Positions 1 through 10,867 of a stretch of DNA of 64,000 bases are shown in pieces (position 1 is the stretch's first letter; each line of letters begins with the position of its first letter). The position numbers and the translations under genes were made by a program. The notes below the pieces were generated by a model, which was not told the DNA's origin, searched no databases, and saw only the letters and a list, made by a program, of their open reading frames with translations. Origin of the DNA: Ariolimax columbianus (Eukaryota > Mollusca > Gastropoda > Stylommatophora > Arionidae); NCBI GenBank assembly GCA_036924085.1, contig JAVGWX010000004.1:45663293-45727292 (forward strand). Reading direction: 5' to 3'.

Positions 1-535
1 GTCTCTTCTATCGGTCATGGATTGCAGTTTTGTAATCTTTTCAAGTTCTACAATTGGCGTTGACTTCATGCCACCTGTTATAATTCTCATGGCTTGGTTT
101 TGAAGTTTGTTAACTTTATCGAAGTTCGCCTTCGCTGCTGTTGTCCATGCCGCAATGCCATACTCGAGAACTGGTCTCACTCTTCCAGTGTACAGTTTCT
201 TTAGTATGCCTTCGTCTGCTCCCCAGCTTGTGCCAGCAAGTTTCCTCATGATTGCCATTCTTTCTCTGGCTTTCATTCGGTTTCTCTCAATCTGACTTTT
301 CCATGTCATGCGCCGATCAAATGTGACTCCCAGATAGGTTGGGTTGTCGTTTGGCTGCAGGATTTTGCCATTTAGACTTAATTTGGTACTTTGGGGTTTT
401 AATGAAAGCGAGAATATTGTGCACGTGGTTTTCTCCTCGTTTATTTTGACCAGCCATGAGTTCGCCCACTCTTCCAGCGATGTTAGGGCCGTCTGCATCC
501 GATTTCTTGCTATGGTGAGATTCTTTTCAGAGGTC
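1..535 (-). mobile_element. LINE-A fragment, RT thumb region, 3' part beyond window edge
   Basis: The reverse complement matches the middle of the intact LINE-A ORF at 47.7-50.8 kb (roughly its 49.13-49.67 kb part) almost base for base. It covers the stretch just after the FADD catalytic motif through the RT thumb. The copy is cut on its 5' side at about 535, where the match stops abruptly and GAT-rich DNA begins, and its 3' part runs off the left edge of the window. It is a 5'-truncated non-LTR retrotransposon copy, not a host gene; the + strand open frames here are only shadows of it. Confidence 0.9.
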
Positions 536-539
536 GGTT

Positions 540-619
540 GTGGTTATGATAGTGATGATACTGGTGGGAATGATGAAGGTGGGGGATAACGAAGATCACT
601 GTGTGGAAAAGATTTACGG

Positions 620-656
<37 letters not shown>

Positions 657-965
657 AACGATGATGATGGTAAGGGTGATGGTGTGAACAGGATTATAAG
701 GGTGCTGGTGATGATAATGGCGGGGAGGATGATGGTGATGACAATGATGTGGTGATGGTGATGGTGGTGGTATGAAAGGTGATGATGGGGAGGTGATGGT
801 GATAGTGCGATAATGAAAATAATGATATGATGATAGTGAAAATGATGGTGATGGTCATGATGATGGTTACAATGTTAGTGATGGTGATGATGATCGTGAT
901 AAGGGAGATGATGACTGGGATGATAATGATGGTGATTATAGTGATGATGATGATGAATCTATGAT
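540..965. repeat. GAT/GGT-rich imperfect trinucleotide repeat
   Basis: About 425 bp of interspersed GAT, GGT and AAT triplets, including an almost pure GAT run at about 619-656. The apparent Asp-rich and Ile/His-rich open frames on both strands are products of the repeat. It abuts the 5' truncation point of the LINE-A fragment. Confidence 0.9.
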
Positions 966-2189
966 ACATGTAATACCCAGGAAGAAAGCTGTAGAATTAG
1001 TGTAATATTTCAACCGTGTCATACAAGGCGACTAAAAGCTATTGTGCATATGGCCAATAGCCTAATCGGGTAAAACGAGTTTCTAGAACAGAAACCACAA
1101 CTGCAATAGTGTACTGTATAGTACTTTGATTCAGTCTGCCTGTATGTGAAACTTGTTGAAGAGCGCACCCTTTGTTTTTGTGTGGATCAATCATGGGACC
1201 AGAAATTCAAAACTTGTCGAAACAAGTACTTATAGTAATTTTTGCTGAAACAATCTTTGATCCTTCTCTGTTTTACATCGTATCGTATCATGGAAATACA
1301 CAAATCGAAGGTCAGAATTCGATCACTCTTGCTATTCGAGTCATTGAACGAAGACAGTAATAATGATGTAGCGAAATCAACAGCTAGCAATCGATTAACA
1401 CGTGATTAGCGACCTTGATAATGTTATCGCGTTTTATAAATAGGTGATAGATAAATGGCAGTCGGTATATGCATACCCAACAAACTAGTAGTAATTGATA
1501 TAGGAGTTTTTCTGTTGAGTAAGTGATTTTACAAGTTCGAAATCACTTGTGTAGTAAGTTATAGAGATTGTAGGTCACGTGGTTTTAAGTTTGTTTAATG
1601 CAATGTCGGTTGAATTTCAGACACAACTTTGAAGGCACATCATTAGCGAGGGATACATTATCGGAGATAATAACTCAAATTGAAATAGAGAGAGAACAAT
1701 ATAATAATTCATGGAACACACAATGACAACAGGCAGAATCGCAGGAAAGAAGGGGGAAGAGAGAGAAAATATTGGACAGTTTGGAGGAATGGTACGGTAG
1801 ACAATCAGCAGTGGAACTGATTTACGACACACGTTTTAAGAGAAGGTGAAGATCCATGACGCCAACCGACAGGCACATGAAGATGATGATTATTCATGGA
1901 TTATGCCTAGTAAGATGCACACGAGCTGGTAAAGTACATCTGACATTATTAAGAATAATTATACATTCAGGTTACCAAGAAATTGTACCGCACAGTTAAG
2001 GAGTAGCAATATTGTAATATTAGACGCAACGGGATCAAGACTGTTCGTGGCATTCTTTAGGACAGCTGATGACGAGAAACAACGAAACAGCAAAGGCTGT
2101 TACCCTCCGATCTACGGAAAAAGAGTAATCAATTTAAGACACTTCCTTTACGAAAATGTAAAAATAGATTGAATGAGACACAATCAATA
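966..2189. other. Unassigned AT-rich sequence
   Basis: No convincing coding region, splice structure or repeat homology was recognised. A TATAAATAG stretch near 1432 with CACGTG about 35 bp upstream resembles a promoter, but no downstream exon supports it. Small open frames on both strands show no family motif. Confidence 0.4.
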
Positions 2190-2444
2190 TATATAAATAT
2201 AGTCATGGGAGACTCCAATGTCAAAATAGAAGAGAACAACAAAGTCTATGAAGAGATTATTAATAAAAATGGTCTTGGAGAATTGAATGAAAAATATGTG
2301 ATATTTGTTGATTTTTGTGAAGGAAACTAGATGGTCACGGAAGAAGCATGTTTACATACAATAAAATTCATAAGGCAACATGGATATCCCTAGATCATAT
2401 AATGCAGAACTAGATCAACCAGAACTATATAAACAATATCCTAT
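2190..2444 (+). mobile_element. LINE-B endonuclease domain fragment (decayed)
   Basis: Translation gives a GDxN motif followed by a glycine/leucine-glutamate-asparagine stretch and an HKATW-like box, the pattern of the apurinic-type endonuclease domain of RTE-like LINEs. The frame is broken by stops and by the GAT-type minisatellite that starts at 2445; the same reading resumes after the array. Family placement is by motif recognition only. Confidence 0.65.
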
Positions 2445-2900
2445 AGGTGATGATGATGAGGTGGTGATGGTGAGGGTGTGAACAGGATGATAATGGGGGT
2501 GGTGTTCATAATGGTGAGGAGGATGATGGTGAGGATGTGATAATAATGATGGTGATGATGATGAGGTGGTGATGGTGATGATGATGAGGTGGTGATGGTG
2601 ATGATGATGAGGTGGTGATGGTGATGATGATGAGGTGGTGATGGTGATGATGATGAGGTGGTGATGGTGATGATGATGAGGTGGTGATGGTGATGATGAT
2701 GAGGTGGTGATGGTGATGATGATGAGGTGGTGATGGTGATGATGATGAGGTGGTGATGGTGATGATGATGAGGTGGTGATGGTGATGATGATGAGGTGGT
2801 GATGGTGATGATGATGAGGTGGTGATGGTGATGATGATGAGGTGGTGTTGGTGATGATGATGAGGTGGTGATGGTGATGATGGTGAGGTGGTGATGGTGC
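2445..2900. repeat. 23-bp GAT/GGT minisatellite, about 15 units
   Basis: Head-to-tail array of a 23-bp unit of the form GATGATGATGAGGTGGTGAT plus three bases, nearly perfect between about 2545 and 2890. Because 23 is not a multiple of three, every frame stays open and repeats every 23 codons, which produces the long His/Ser/Pro-rich minus-strand open frames. These are not genes. The array lies inside a decayed LINE-B endonuclease/RT region. Confidence 0.95.
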
Positions 2901-3757
2901 AATCCTTTATAAGCAATTTATGTCATATTTTTGTTGGTGTCAGGACCTACAGAGGCGCGGATGTAGCTACATACCACAATCTAGTGATGGCCAAAGTTGA
3001 GCTTGAGCTGCGAAGAAACACAATACCTCAAGTCAAGGGACTCACTGTAACGGGGAACACCTCAAAGAAGAGGGAACCAACATTGAAATAAGCATAACAC
3101 TTAGCAATTATTATAGCAGGGAAACAACTAGACATAGAAGAAAGCATTGATGACAAATGTAACAGCTACAAAAGGTAAAAAATATATCGTGCGAAGAGGT
3201 TCTGTGTAAAGATTAGTCCCAGCACAAAGCATAGATAACAGTAAAAAAAACAACAGCATTGACAATGATTGAAGAGAGACGAGCAAACAAAGTGATTTAA
3301 CTGAACAGAAAAAAACTAGAACATCCAAAGTGAATGCACACACACACACACTACACAAAGATAAACGAAGAAGTTTAAAAGAGCACACACAAAAAGGAAA
3401 TTGCATTGATATTCTCGCCTTAGAAGCTACAACTGAAGGAATCTTGATAGGTCTGAAACCACAACAAGAAAACTATCAGAAAAATACTAACAAGAAAACA
3501 GACCAATAAAAGACAATTTGGCAAGAGGGGCATTAAATATTGAAAAGGAGAAAAACAAATGTGTGAAATCCTTTGAAGAGTTATTAAATAGTCTACCACA
3601 GACAACATTTTACGTGCTTGAGAAGACCTCAAAATTGATAAGCCAAGTAAAAAAGCGACTAAGGCTGTAGTTAGCCTTCCAAAGAATGGATAGGCGGCAC
3701 GGTTTGATGGGATGTTCGCTGAAGCTATTAGAACAGACATCGAGACCTCCATCGACT

Positions 3758-3763
<6 letters not shown>
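2901..3763 (+). mobile_element. LINE-B fragment, endonuclease end to RT start (decayed)
   Basis: The reading resumes with RGADVATYHNLVMAKVELEL, matching the conserved 'RGAD...DHxL..AK.KLKL' end of RTE-like endonuclease domains. Further on, around 3640-3750, a broken frame reads like the start of RT ('LKNGKAAGFDGIPAEALKAD' type). Several stops and frame breaks make it a dead copy. It ends in a TA microsatellite. Confidence 0.7.

Positions 3764-3836
<73 letters not shown>
3764..3836. repeat. (TA)n microsatellite
   Basis: About 36 TA units with a single interruption near the end. It separates the LINE-B fragment from a LINE-A/E-like fragment. The Tyr-Ile open frames are artefacts. Confidence 0.98.
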
Positions 3837-3840
<4 letters not shown>

Positions 3841-3861
3841 CAAATTGATGTAAAGGATAAT

Positions 3862-4510
3862 TTTTCCAAACACAGCTCTGTTTGCAGCAGATGATCTGGC
3901 TTTGTGGATCTCCTAAGAGAATTTACAACAGTGTGCATTCCGACGCAGCACGCTCTAAGATCACTAGTGGAGTGAGCCAAGGTAAGGCATTCCCCTTCCT
4001 AAACGGACAATATTGCTCTAAACTAAGGATAAATAGGGAAAATTAAAACTGAATGGAAACCAAAACTATTTGAGTAATACATTTGATCGGCGGTTGTTGT
4101 GGGTAAAACACAAATGAAAACAAGTTGCGTTCAAATCAAAGAAGTCCAACAATTAACAAACTTGCTAGAACAACTTGTGGAGCTGATAGAAACGTATTAA
4201 AGAAGCACTGGATGTACCCGATCCTAGAATGGGGCTTAGCGGCATGGGCAACTGTTGCCAAATAAAACTTCCATAAAATACATCCAAAAGCGAGAAATGA
4301 GAATCATCGCAGGTGGCATGACAACGCATTGGAGAACTAGACACAATTACGAACCTGCAACCAAAGGTAGACAGAAGGGACATCAGGGTCCAACAACAAG
4401 ATTATAAATTCAAAAAGATGAGAGAATACCCAACGTACCAGAGAATAAATAAGCTTAGAATGAGAAAACTAAAACGGAGCAGCTTTGTAGCATGAGGAAA
4501 AACCTTATAT
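3862..4510 (+). mobile_element. Decayed RT fragment, LINE-A/E-like
   Basis: It begins with an ALFAADDLALW-like catalytic box and continues through 'LEWGLAAWATVAK' and 'MRIIAGGM', the same order as in the intact LINE-A ORF but much more diverged and broken by frameshifts and stops. This is an older member of the RT plus RNase H group. Confidence 0.7.
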
Positions 4511-4541
4511 AATTTCATGCACTTAATTATATATAAATATA

Positions 4542-5350
4542 TGAGGGGCGTTCAAGTCAAACCGTGACTAATTTTGTAAAGGAAAAGAAATGTTTTCGAG
4601 TAATCAAAACGCCATTTATCTGTAGATATAATCTCCAGCAACGCCTATGCACTTATTCTAGCGTTTAAGTAATACTTAAAAAGCTTCAGGGTTTAAAGAT
4701 GTATCTGTATGTCTGAATCAATCTAGAGCGGTCTGTTTCACTTCATCATCAGATCTGTAATGCTGACCTCTCCAGCCCAAAAATTATTGTAGGGAGTCCA
4801 AGAAGGAGGAAATCGATTGGAGCGAAGTCTGGGCTGTAAGGTGGATATGACAATACCTCCCAGCTGAGTTGCTGCAGATGGCACAAAGTGCGGTGAGCCG
4901 TATGATGTCGAAATGTATCTTGCAGGAACATGACGCCCTTTACGATAAAACCCAACTAAATTCTAGTGTTCACCGTGTCTCTTGTGCAATTTCGTGAAAG
5001 GTCATGGGTCGATTTTCCAGGATAAGGCGTTCCCCAATCTGGTTTATTACAGGAATGACTGTGATGGCTGTGGGTTGAGAGCACCACGCCAGGATCATCA
5101 TTTACGGATGTGCGGTCTTCTCTAAATCATTTATACCACTCAAATGCCTTACAGCGGCTCACACCAGTATTATGATTGCAGTCATCTGTAAATTTCCGCA
5201 GGATTCACACCTTCTTTAACAAGAAACTTCATCACAAGACGCTTTTCCATTAATGCTCTGACAGTGTTACCCGCCATTTGTATTTATCTGGTCCATGACT
5301 GCTCATGGCAAGTAGGCCACCTAGCAGTGATAGGACACATATACCCCTAA
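4542..5350 (-). mobile_element. Mariner-like element, internally deleted
   Basis: On the minus strand the transposase starts at about 5278 (MAGNTVRALMEKRLVMKFLV, then helix-turn-helix-like residues) and jumps, after stops, to a C-terminal block read at 4955-4750 with a degenerate 'HxxARPHTA' position and YPPYSPDFAPIDFLLLG, the region of the last catalytic acidic residue. The middle of the transposase is missing. Ends are approximate; a GAGGGGCG-type terminus lies at about 4543. Confidence 0.75.
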
Positions 5351-5624
5351 CTAATTATAGTAGTTCCAGGACGCTATAACATATTCAGGTAGAACTAGAG
5401 CAAAGAGTCCTGGTTTGACCTGAACGCTCCTCGCATCTATATACATATATATGTGTATTATGTATATGTATCGTAAATCTGGAGATTCACGCAGAAAGAC
5501 ACAAATTGTACAATTAAATTGGACTAACAACACGGCTCCGATACAACTGTGAGGACAATCTTTGCATAAGGCATAGAGTTTCACATACGCATGAATCGTC
5601 AAACACAGTGCAGATTGTGCAGAT
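5351..5624. other. Unassigned spacer between mariner and LINE-B remnants
   Basis: No gene or repeat family was recognised. It includes a short TATATG-rich stretch near 5440-5470. Confidence 0.4.
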
Positions 5625-5945
5625 GATGATGTAAAACCCAAGATACAGAAGGCAAGAGTGGGTTTTGTCAAGTTGAAAACCATATTGAATTCTTTAATGA
5701 CCCAAATACATACCAAGATAAGGATCTCCAACGTTAATACGAAGTCGGCCATTCTATATGGAGCGAAAGCATGGCAGACGACCAAACTCAATATTAAAAT
5801 ATTACCATGCTTAATTAACAAGGTTGTAGAGAAGCGATTTTGAGCCTACGGTTTACAAAAAATTATAATAGAGAACAGAACAAAGACAACGAATTTTAGA
5901 AAGAAAGTGGTGCTGAATAGGCCACTGCCAAGACTGTTTATGCTA
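5625..5945 (+). mobile_element. LINE-B fragment, RT C-terminal domain
   Basis: A readable frame gives 'KTSTKIRISN.N.KSAILYGAKAW.TTK'-like residues, the conserved post-RT box of RTE-like LINEs ('LFNSNVKSVLLYGAETWRTTK'). Stops occur on both sides. It is followed by a TA microsatellite. Confidence 0.65.
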
Positions 5946-5985
5946 ATATGGTAAATTTAGTTTTGTGTTAAATGATCTGCTGATT

Positions 5986-5987
<2 letters not shown>

Positions 5988-6047
<60 letters not shown>
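5988..6047. repeat. (TA)n microsatellite
   Basis: A pure TA run of about 30 units. Confidence 0.98.
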
Positions 6048-6048
<1 letters not shown>

Positions 6049-6239
6049 ACCTACATGTGGTAGGATTTCTGGTCCACAGAGATAACAAGCACTCAGTATT
6101 GGAATGTCACTCAATCTCCAGCAAACATATAAGCATGCGATTAACCCGTAGTGGACACCCCTTCACATGAAGTGACGTTCTGACAGTCACGGATTGATAC
6201 TCTAGAGGTCCATGTCCTGGGTTGCTGAACATATATTGT

Positions 6240-7390
6240 TATTGTGTAACACCAGGAAGGTTCTCAAAAAAAAGAGGCAAATAATCCGTCTATCACTGAC
6301 AAGTACAGAACAATTAATAAGACTATACGGAAAGAAATGGCAGAAGCAAAAGAGGAGTGGATACAAGAACAGTGTGCAGAAATTAAGGACTATGTTGCCA
6401 GGAATAACAATAAGAGAGCGTACCAGCTGGTTAAAGACCTGACAAGAAAGAACATTCTCAAAGTGAGAACAATACAGGACGAGACAGTGACACTCTGACT
6501 GCAGAAGACGATGTTTTTCGGAGATGGACGGAATACTTCTCCCAGTTATAGTCCATACCAGTGGGAGCCCTAGAGTGATATTACTAGAAGAGCCACAAGA
6601 AGAAGACTATAACTTCCCCATCCTACGTGAAGAAGCAGGGGTGGCGTCAAGTCTCTCAAGAAGAACAAGGTGACTGATGTAGAACTACTAACACCTGGAG
6701 GAACAGTGGTTTTAGACATTCTCGCGAAGATCTGTAACAGATCTGGCAGTCGGGGAGAATGGCAAACAAATTGGACAATATCACTGATTATAGTCCTACC
6801 AAAGAAGGGTAACGTCCAACAATGTCAACATTACCGAACCATGAGTCTTATCAAAGCCACCTCAGAAAAGTAATGCTTAATGTTATTTTGAACAGACTGC
6901 AACTAAGGGCAGAGAACATTATTGCAAAAGAACAAGCCGGTTTTCGGGCTGGTCGCAGCACAATTTAACACAATTTTAATGTGCGTCTGCTCAACGAAAA
7001 ATACAATCAGAATAATTAAAAGCTATACCAAGTTTTTGTTGACTTAAAAACAGTGTGTCTGATATGGTCTGGCATGAGGTCATCTGGAAACTATGCGAAA
7101 ATATCAGATGGGGTGGCCGCTTATCTACGTCATTGAGAAACTCTACACCCAGGTCACCAGCGCAGTCTTCCTTAACGGGATGACTGGGGAATGGTTACCC
7201 ACGACTTTTCTTTCACCGACCCTATTCAGGGTTTATCTTGAACGTATCATGTCCGAAGCTTTGGATGCCACATGGGCATTATCAGTATGCGTGCTCGTTG
7301 ATTCACCATTTTCCGGTTTTCTGATGACGTTACCGGGCTGACTGGAACGTAGCTAAAACTTGCGAGTATTGGTGTTGGTGCTCTAATGAC
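6240..7390 (+). mobile_element. LINE-G reverse transcriptase, decayed
   Basis: A pre-RT helical region ('TIRKEMAEAKEEWIQEQCAE') is followed by RT blocks in shifting frames: 'VLPKKGNVQQCQHYRTMSLI', 'AKEQAGFRAGRSTI', a damaged 'VFVDLKT' box, and a 'FSDDVTGLTG' box in place of FADD. There are several stops and frameshifts. The blocks run in the order of a non-LTR RT, so this is one inactivated copy rather than several pieces. Its clade was not determined. Confidence 0.75.
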
Positions 7391-7929
7391 CTTTCAGATT
7401 ACGAGACTGATGATGATGATGATAATGATGATGATGATGATAAAGATGATGATGAGGATATACGAGGGAACTTTACATGAAAATCTTAAATAACTTTTTT
7501 ATGACAAATGAATTCTGAAAAAGTGAAACACAACTGTATCATTTTTCGACGTAGTCACCATTGTGTTGACTACAAGTTTCCCCTCGCCTATACAGTGCAT
7601 GGATTCCTATAAACAAAAAAATTGCTTTGCTCGCGTGTGTGCACCTGCTGGACCTTTTCATCGGACCTGAAAGCCTTCCTCCCAATGACCTTTTTTAGTC
7701 GTCCAAAGATTTGGAAATAACTTGGGAATAGGTTTGGTGAGTACAAAGGAAGTGGTAGACACTGAAAGTGGAGATCCTCGACGGTTGGAGCCGGTGCACG
7801 AGCTGTATGTGGTCGAGCGTTGTCATGTTGCAAAAGGACACATTTACTCAGATGTCCACGTTATTTGGATTTTGATTGCGGGTCAAAGAGGATTCCTGAG
7901 AAGATCTGTAGCTGTGTTGTTATTGTGAA

Positions 7930-8245
7930 TGCCTACAATGAGAAGGTTTACTCTTTTGTGCGCCCTAAAAAGGACGTTTAGTGGCGGGTTTCAGTAGCTT
8001 TACTCACATTTCAAGCGTGCTGACGAAGGTGTACCGAGTTCCTACAGCCGGTTATGCTATAATTCGCTTTTATCTGCGTGTCGCTCACTACAACGGGAAT
8101 TACATCGATCCATTACCTCGTTAGCCAGACTGCCAAGAGGAACAGGCCTTTTCCAAGGAAGACTACGTGAAAGTCGAGGTGAAGGTCTTTGCTAGTATAT
8201 TTTGCCTAAGCCTGACTAACAATGCCTGATCAGTATGTTTTGCCT
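7930..8245 (-). repeat. Dispersed repeat (shared with 61.84-62.12 kb), inserted in mariner
   Basis: The reverse complement aligns with about 61840-62115, sharing landmarks such as GGCAGTCTGGCTAACGAGGT and GGGCGCACAAAAGAGTAAA. A shorter relative lies near 19860-19985. It has no coding capacity. It is probably a SINE or other short non-autonomous element; the class was not determined. Confidence 0.7.
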
Positions 8246-8302
8246 GACCAGACGTTCACCTTCCTCTCCGAGAAGATATATGTACGTGACACTGGTGACC
8301 GT

Positions 8303-8530
8303 GTTCTCACTGGGCATGTAGTGATCTTAAATAACGCCTCGTTCTCACTGGACATGTAGTGATCTAAAATAACGTCTCGTTCTCACTGGGCATGTAGTGA
8401 TCTTAAATAACGCCTCGTTCTCACTGGACATGTAGTGATCTAAAATAACGCCTCGTTCTCACTGGACATGTAGTGATCTAAAATAACGTCTCGTTCTCAC
8501 TGGGCATGTAGTGATCTAAAAAAACGCCTC
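8303..8530. repeat. 38-bp tandem repeat, 6 units
   Basis: The units start at 8303, 8341, 8379, 8417, 8455 and 8493, each beginning GTTCTCACTGG and containing CATGTAGTGATCT. Sites alternating between G/A and T/C differ between units, which suggests amplification of a two-unit block. The array lies inside the mariner. Confidence 0.95.
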
Positions 8531-8989
8531 GTTCATCCCAAATGAGATTCAGCATAACCTTCTCTGGAGATTGCTACGTAAAAAACTTCTTCGGTTCGAT
8601 GAGGGGGAATGGCGCCATTCTTTGTTCGCTCTCTTCGTTTCAAGTTCGGGGTAGTGGACTCGGGTTTCATCCCCACTAACAATTCTTGCGAGGAAACCAT
8701 CCCCTTCTGCTTCAAAATTTCCGCAGACATCAACGCGTCGTTGTTTTAAATGTAGAGTAAGCTGCCATGACAACCACCTTGAAGACACTGTGATACTGTA
8801 GCTCACCTTGTTTTTTTTATGCATGTCAATAGTGGGTCGGTCATATTTTAACTGCAACTTGATGGCTCGTGCAGGACACTCATGACATCCTTATCAACCA
8901 TATTAACAAGTTAGAATACAAAGACATAGGTTTTTTTAATTTCTAATCGCACTTTTAAGGTTTTCATTTGAAGCCCCCTCGTTTAATAT

Positions 8990-9457
8990 TACCTTTTGAA
9001 TTTTTCTGAGTAGGATCATCATTCCTTCAATGGCTAATTGGTTTTTTTATTTAGAAATTTGTAAATACTTGTATCTCACCATTTTCATTCATTGCTTCAC
9101 GATCACTTTTTGGCCATAGTCTCTTCGGGGGCTCCTATTTTGGCATTAATCTCCCATCGCTGCCGTTATATCTATTTATTTGATCTCAGCCAATAGAGTT
9201 GTTGCCGCTTGTTGAATAAGCTTTCTTTAATTTATTCTAATTTTCATTGGTTGGAGAGAAACGTTGTATGACGTATAGTTTTAACTTTATTTTGTTGTGG
9301 TCCTAAAGGATAGCATGGTATTTGTTGTGGTCCTAAAGGATAGCATGATGTTTGTTGATCCAGCTGCTTGTGTTTCAATAAGATCACCACAAGCTTCTTG
9401 TGCTTGCTTATATGCTACTCCCTCACTTTGTAGAGTATGACCTTCTTCGTGATCTGC
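8990..9457. other. Unassigned AT-rich sequence
   Basis: No gene was recognised. A 29-bp unit beginning TTTGTTGTGGTCCTAAAGGA is present twice in direct tandem around 9290-9350. Confidence 0.4.
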
Positions 9458-9459
9458 AT

Positions 9460-9730
9460 ATATACGAGGAATAGTTATTAAGTAACAGGATATTTTATTA
9501 GTAACATTTTTACAAGTGTGCGAACATACGTTTTAATGTGTCTTTATTTTTCGACGTAGTCCCCGGACATGGCAATACACTTTGTCTACCCGTCCTCTAG
9601 CACTAGAAAAAAGTCTTTTGGTGTGACCTTTAACCAATTTTGTACTTCCTCCATTACTTCGTTATCAGCTGTCTTGGGACCCATCCGTTACAAACTTTCC
9701 AACAGCCGAGGTCATCATGGATAATTTGGG
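9460..9730 (-). mobile_element. Mariner transposase C-terminal remnant
   Basis: The reverse complement reads 'VTPKDFF..LEDG..KCI...GDYVEK', the conserved C-terminal tail of mariner transposases, and it lies next to a TACGAGGAATAG terminus at about 9463 that resembles the CGAGGG ends of the neighbouring mariner. The rest of the element is missing. Confidence 0.65.
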
Positions 9731-9739
9731 ATCAAGATG

Positions 9740-10075
9740 CTGAACAGCGCATGAGCTGCAGTGGTCAGCGACGCATAGCTGAGTGTTAGTGTCAGGGCCA
9801 GCGAACCAAAGCTGCCAAAACCCTTCTACATCTCCACGTGGTGATCCTGGATAACTGGCTGCAGCAGGGTAGACTGGCTAAGGAGAAGGGATAGAAGAGG
9901 GAATGCTAACTCAGTATTCAAAAAATGCTTGCTTAAGTGGACCGAAAGGTGCAAATATCGCAGTCAAGCTGTAAACTACGTCTCAACGCATTCCGTTCTC
10001 TGGACTACATTCTGTTACTTAAGCCCTTTCAGTGTTTGGTAGCGGGAGATTGAGAACTAACGAAGCCTAGCCAAG
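9740..10075 (+). repeat. R140 dispersed repeat, + copy
   Basis: This copy holds the landmarks GTCAGGGCCAGCGAACCAAA, 'GACCGAAAGGTGCAAATATCG', 'CAGTCAAGCTGTAAACTA' and the terminal GATTGAGAACT. The same order occurs, on the minus strand, at 14137-14385, 34231-34400 and 34448-34740, and on the + strand at 55235-55393. Where the end is preserved a GAA-repeat tail follows. It is most likely the 3' end of a LINE or its SINE derivative. Confidence 0.8.
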
Positions 10076-10645
10076 CCATCATGGATAATTGTGTGAGAAA
10101 CAATGTAGATGACAGGACTCACCCTATTCTGCATTAATATCCTTCCTTTGCTACTCTGTCCTTGAACTTGAAAACTCTAGTGGTTCTGTTTTCAAGATAG
10201 ACATTATCTATAGTCCGTCTTTTAATTCATAAACAAGGTCCGATACAATTTTTTTACTGTACTGCATGTCAGATCCAAATGGTTTTCGCAAGCAGTCTTA
10301 GAAAATCCATGACGTTATGGAAATAGTTTTTTCTCTCAGAAATTGTATGTGTATTTTGACAAATGTATTCATTAGTCTATGGTAAAAGCGACCTCAGTGA
10401 ATTGGACATAATTTTGCGTATGATGAAGAAGAAGAAGAAGAAGGACATAATTTTAACATGTTTAAGGTACACATACGTGTTGTTTTAAAAATATATTTTT
10501 TTACCTTCAAATACGCTGAATAAATACAAATCCTGATTTTTCTGGTGCTTAAATAGACATTTTGTATATCTATCTATATATCTATCTTCAGTCCACTTAT
10601 GTCGTTATACGTCGTGGGGAGGTGTGACCTCCTTTGTTTCATATT
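10076..10645. other. Unassigned, with a short (GAA)n tract
   Basis: It contains (GAA)n at about 10423-10443, possibly an old retroposon tail, and TATC-rich DNA at about 10567-10590. No coding region was recognised. Confidence 0.4.
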
Positions 10646-10649
10646 TTGT

Positions 10650-10862
10650 TTTTCAGGTGAAAACCAGGGTGTCTGATCTCACTACTCAGAGATCAGGAAA
10701 AATATTTACCGGATGAGCCACGTAATAAAATCCAGGTCTCCACCGTGACTTGAACCTGCGACCTCCAGCACACGAGACGAACATCTTACCTCGACTCAAA
10801 TGGGTACCCCACCCGAGACGGAACATCTTACCTCAAGACCACTGGGTCACTCCAGAAACTTT
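10650..10862 (-). mobile_element. tRNA-derived SINE-like fragment
   Basis: The reverse complement has GTGACCCAGTGGTCTTGAGG, which resembles a pol III A box, and CGCAGGTTCAAGTCACGG, which contains a B box (GGTTCAAGTC). An internal partial duplication (CATCTTACCTC twice) lies between the boxes. It is not a functional tRNA: no cloverleaf can be drawn. Confidence 0.55.
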
Positions 10863-10867
10863 GTTGA

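Larger units (their letters stand above)
7463..8981 (-). mobile_element. Mariner element with terminal inverted repeats, interrupted
   Basis: The ends CGAGGGAACTTTACATGAAA (7463 on) and, on the other strand, CGAGGGGGCTTCAAATGAAA (from 8981 inward) form imperfect terminal inverted repeats, with a TA before the left end. Minus-strand transposase pieces lie between them: 8857-8549 contains 'GFLARIVSGDETRVHY', the first catalytic Asp region (GDET), and 7833-7588 contains HDNARPHTA with the second acidic residue and an 'SDEKVQ' C-terminal box. The pieces are separated by a dispersed repeat (about 7930-8245) and a 38-bp tandem array (8303-8530), neither of which belongs to a mariner. Confidence 0.85.

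Noticed and set aside
1425..1500. Promoter-like CACGTG plus TATAAATAG near 1.4 kb, possibly a further cathepsin copy
   Set aside because: Spacing and the following sequence do not match the conserved 57-bp core, and no cathepsin exon lies downstream.
2441..2916. Long minus-strand open frames rich in His, Ser, Pro and Ile
   Set aside because: They are translations of the 23-bp GAT/GGT minisatellite; the period not divisible by three keeps all frames open.
3610..3873. Tyr-Ile repeat proteins at TA microsatellites (also near 25.7 and 29.3 kb)
   Set aside because: Artefacts of TA repeats.
8985..8993. Second TAATATTAC nonamer
   Set aside because: Not in a hairpin; the motif is expected about once per strand by chance in this composition.
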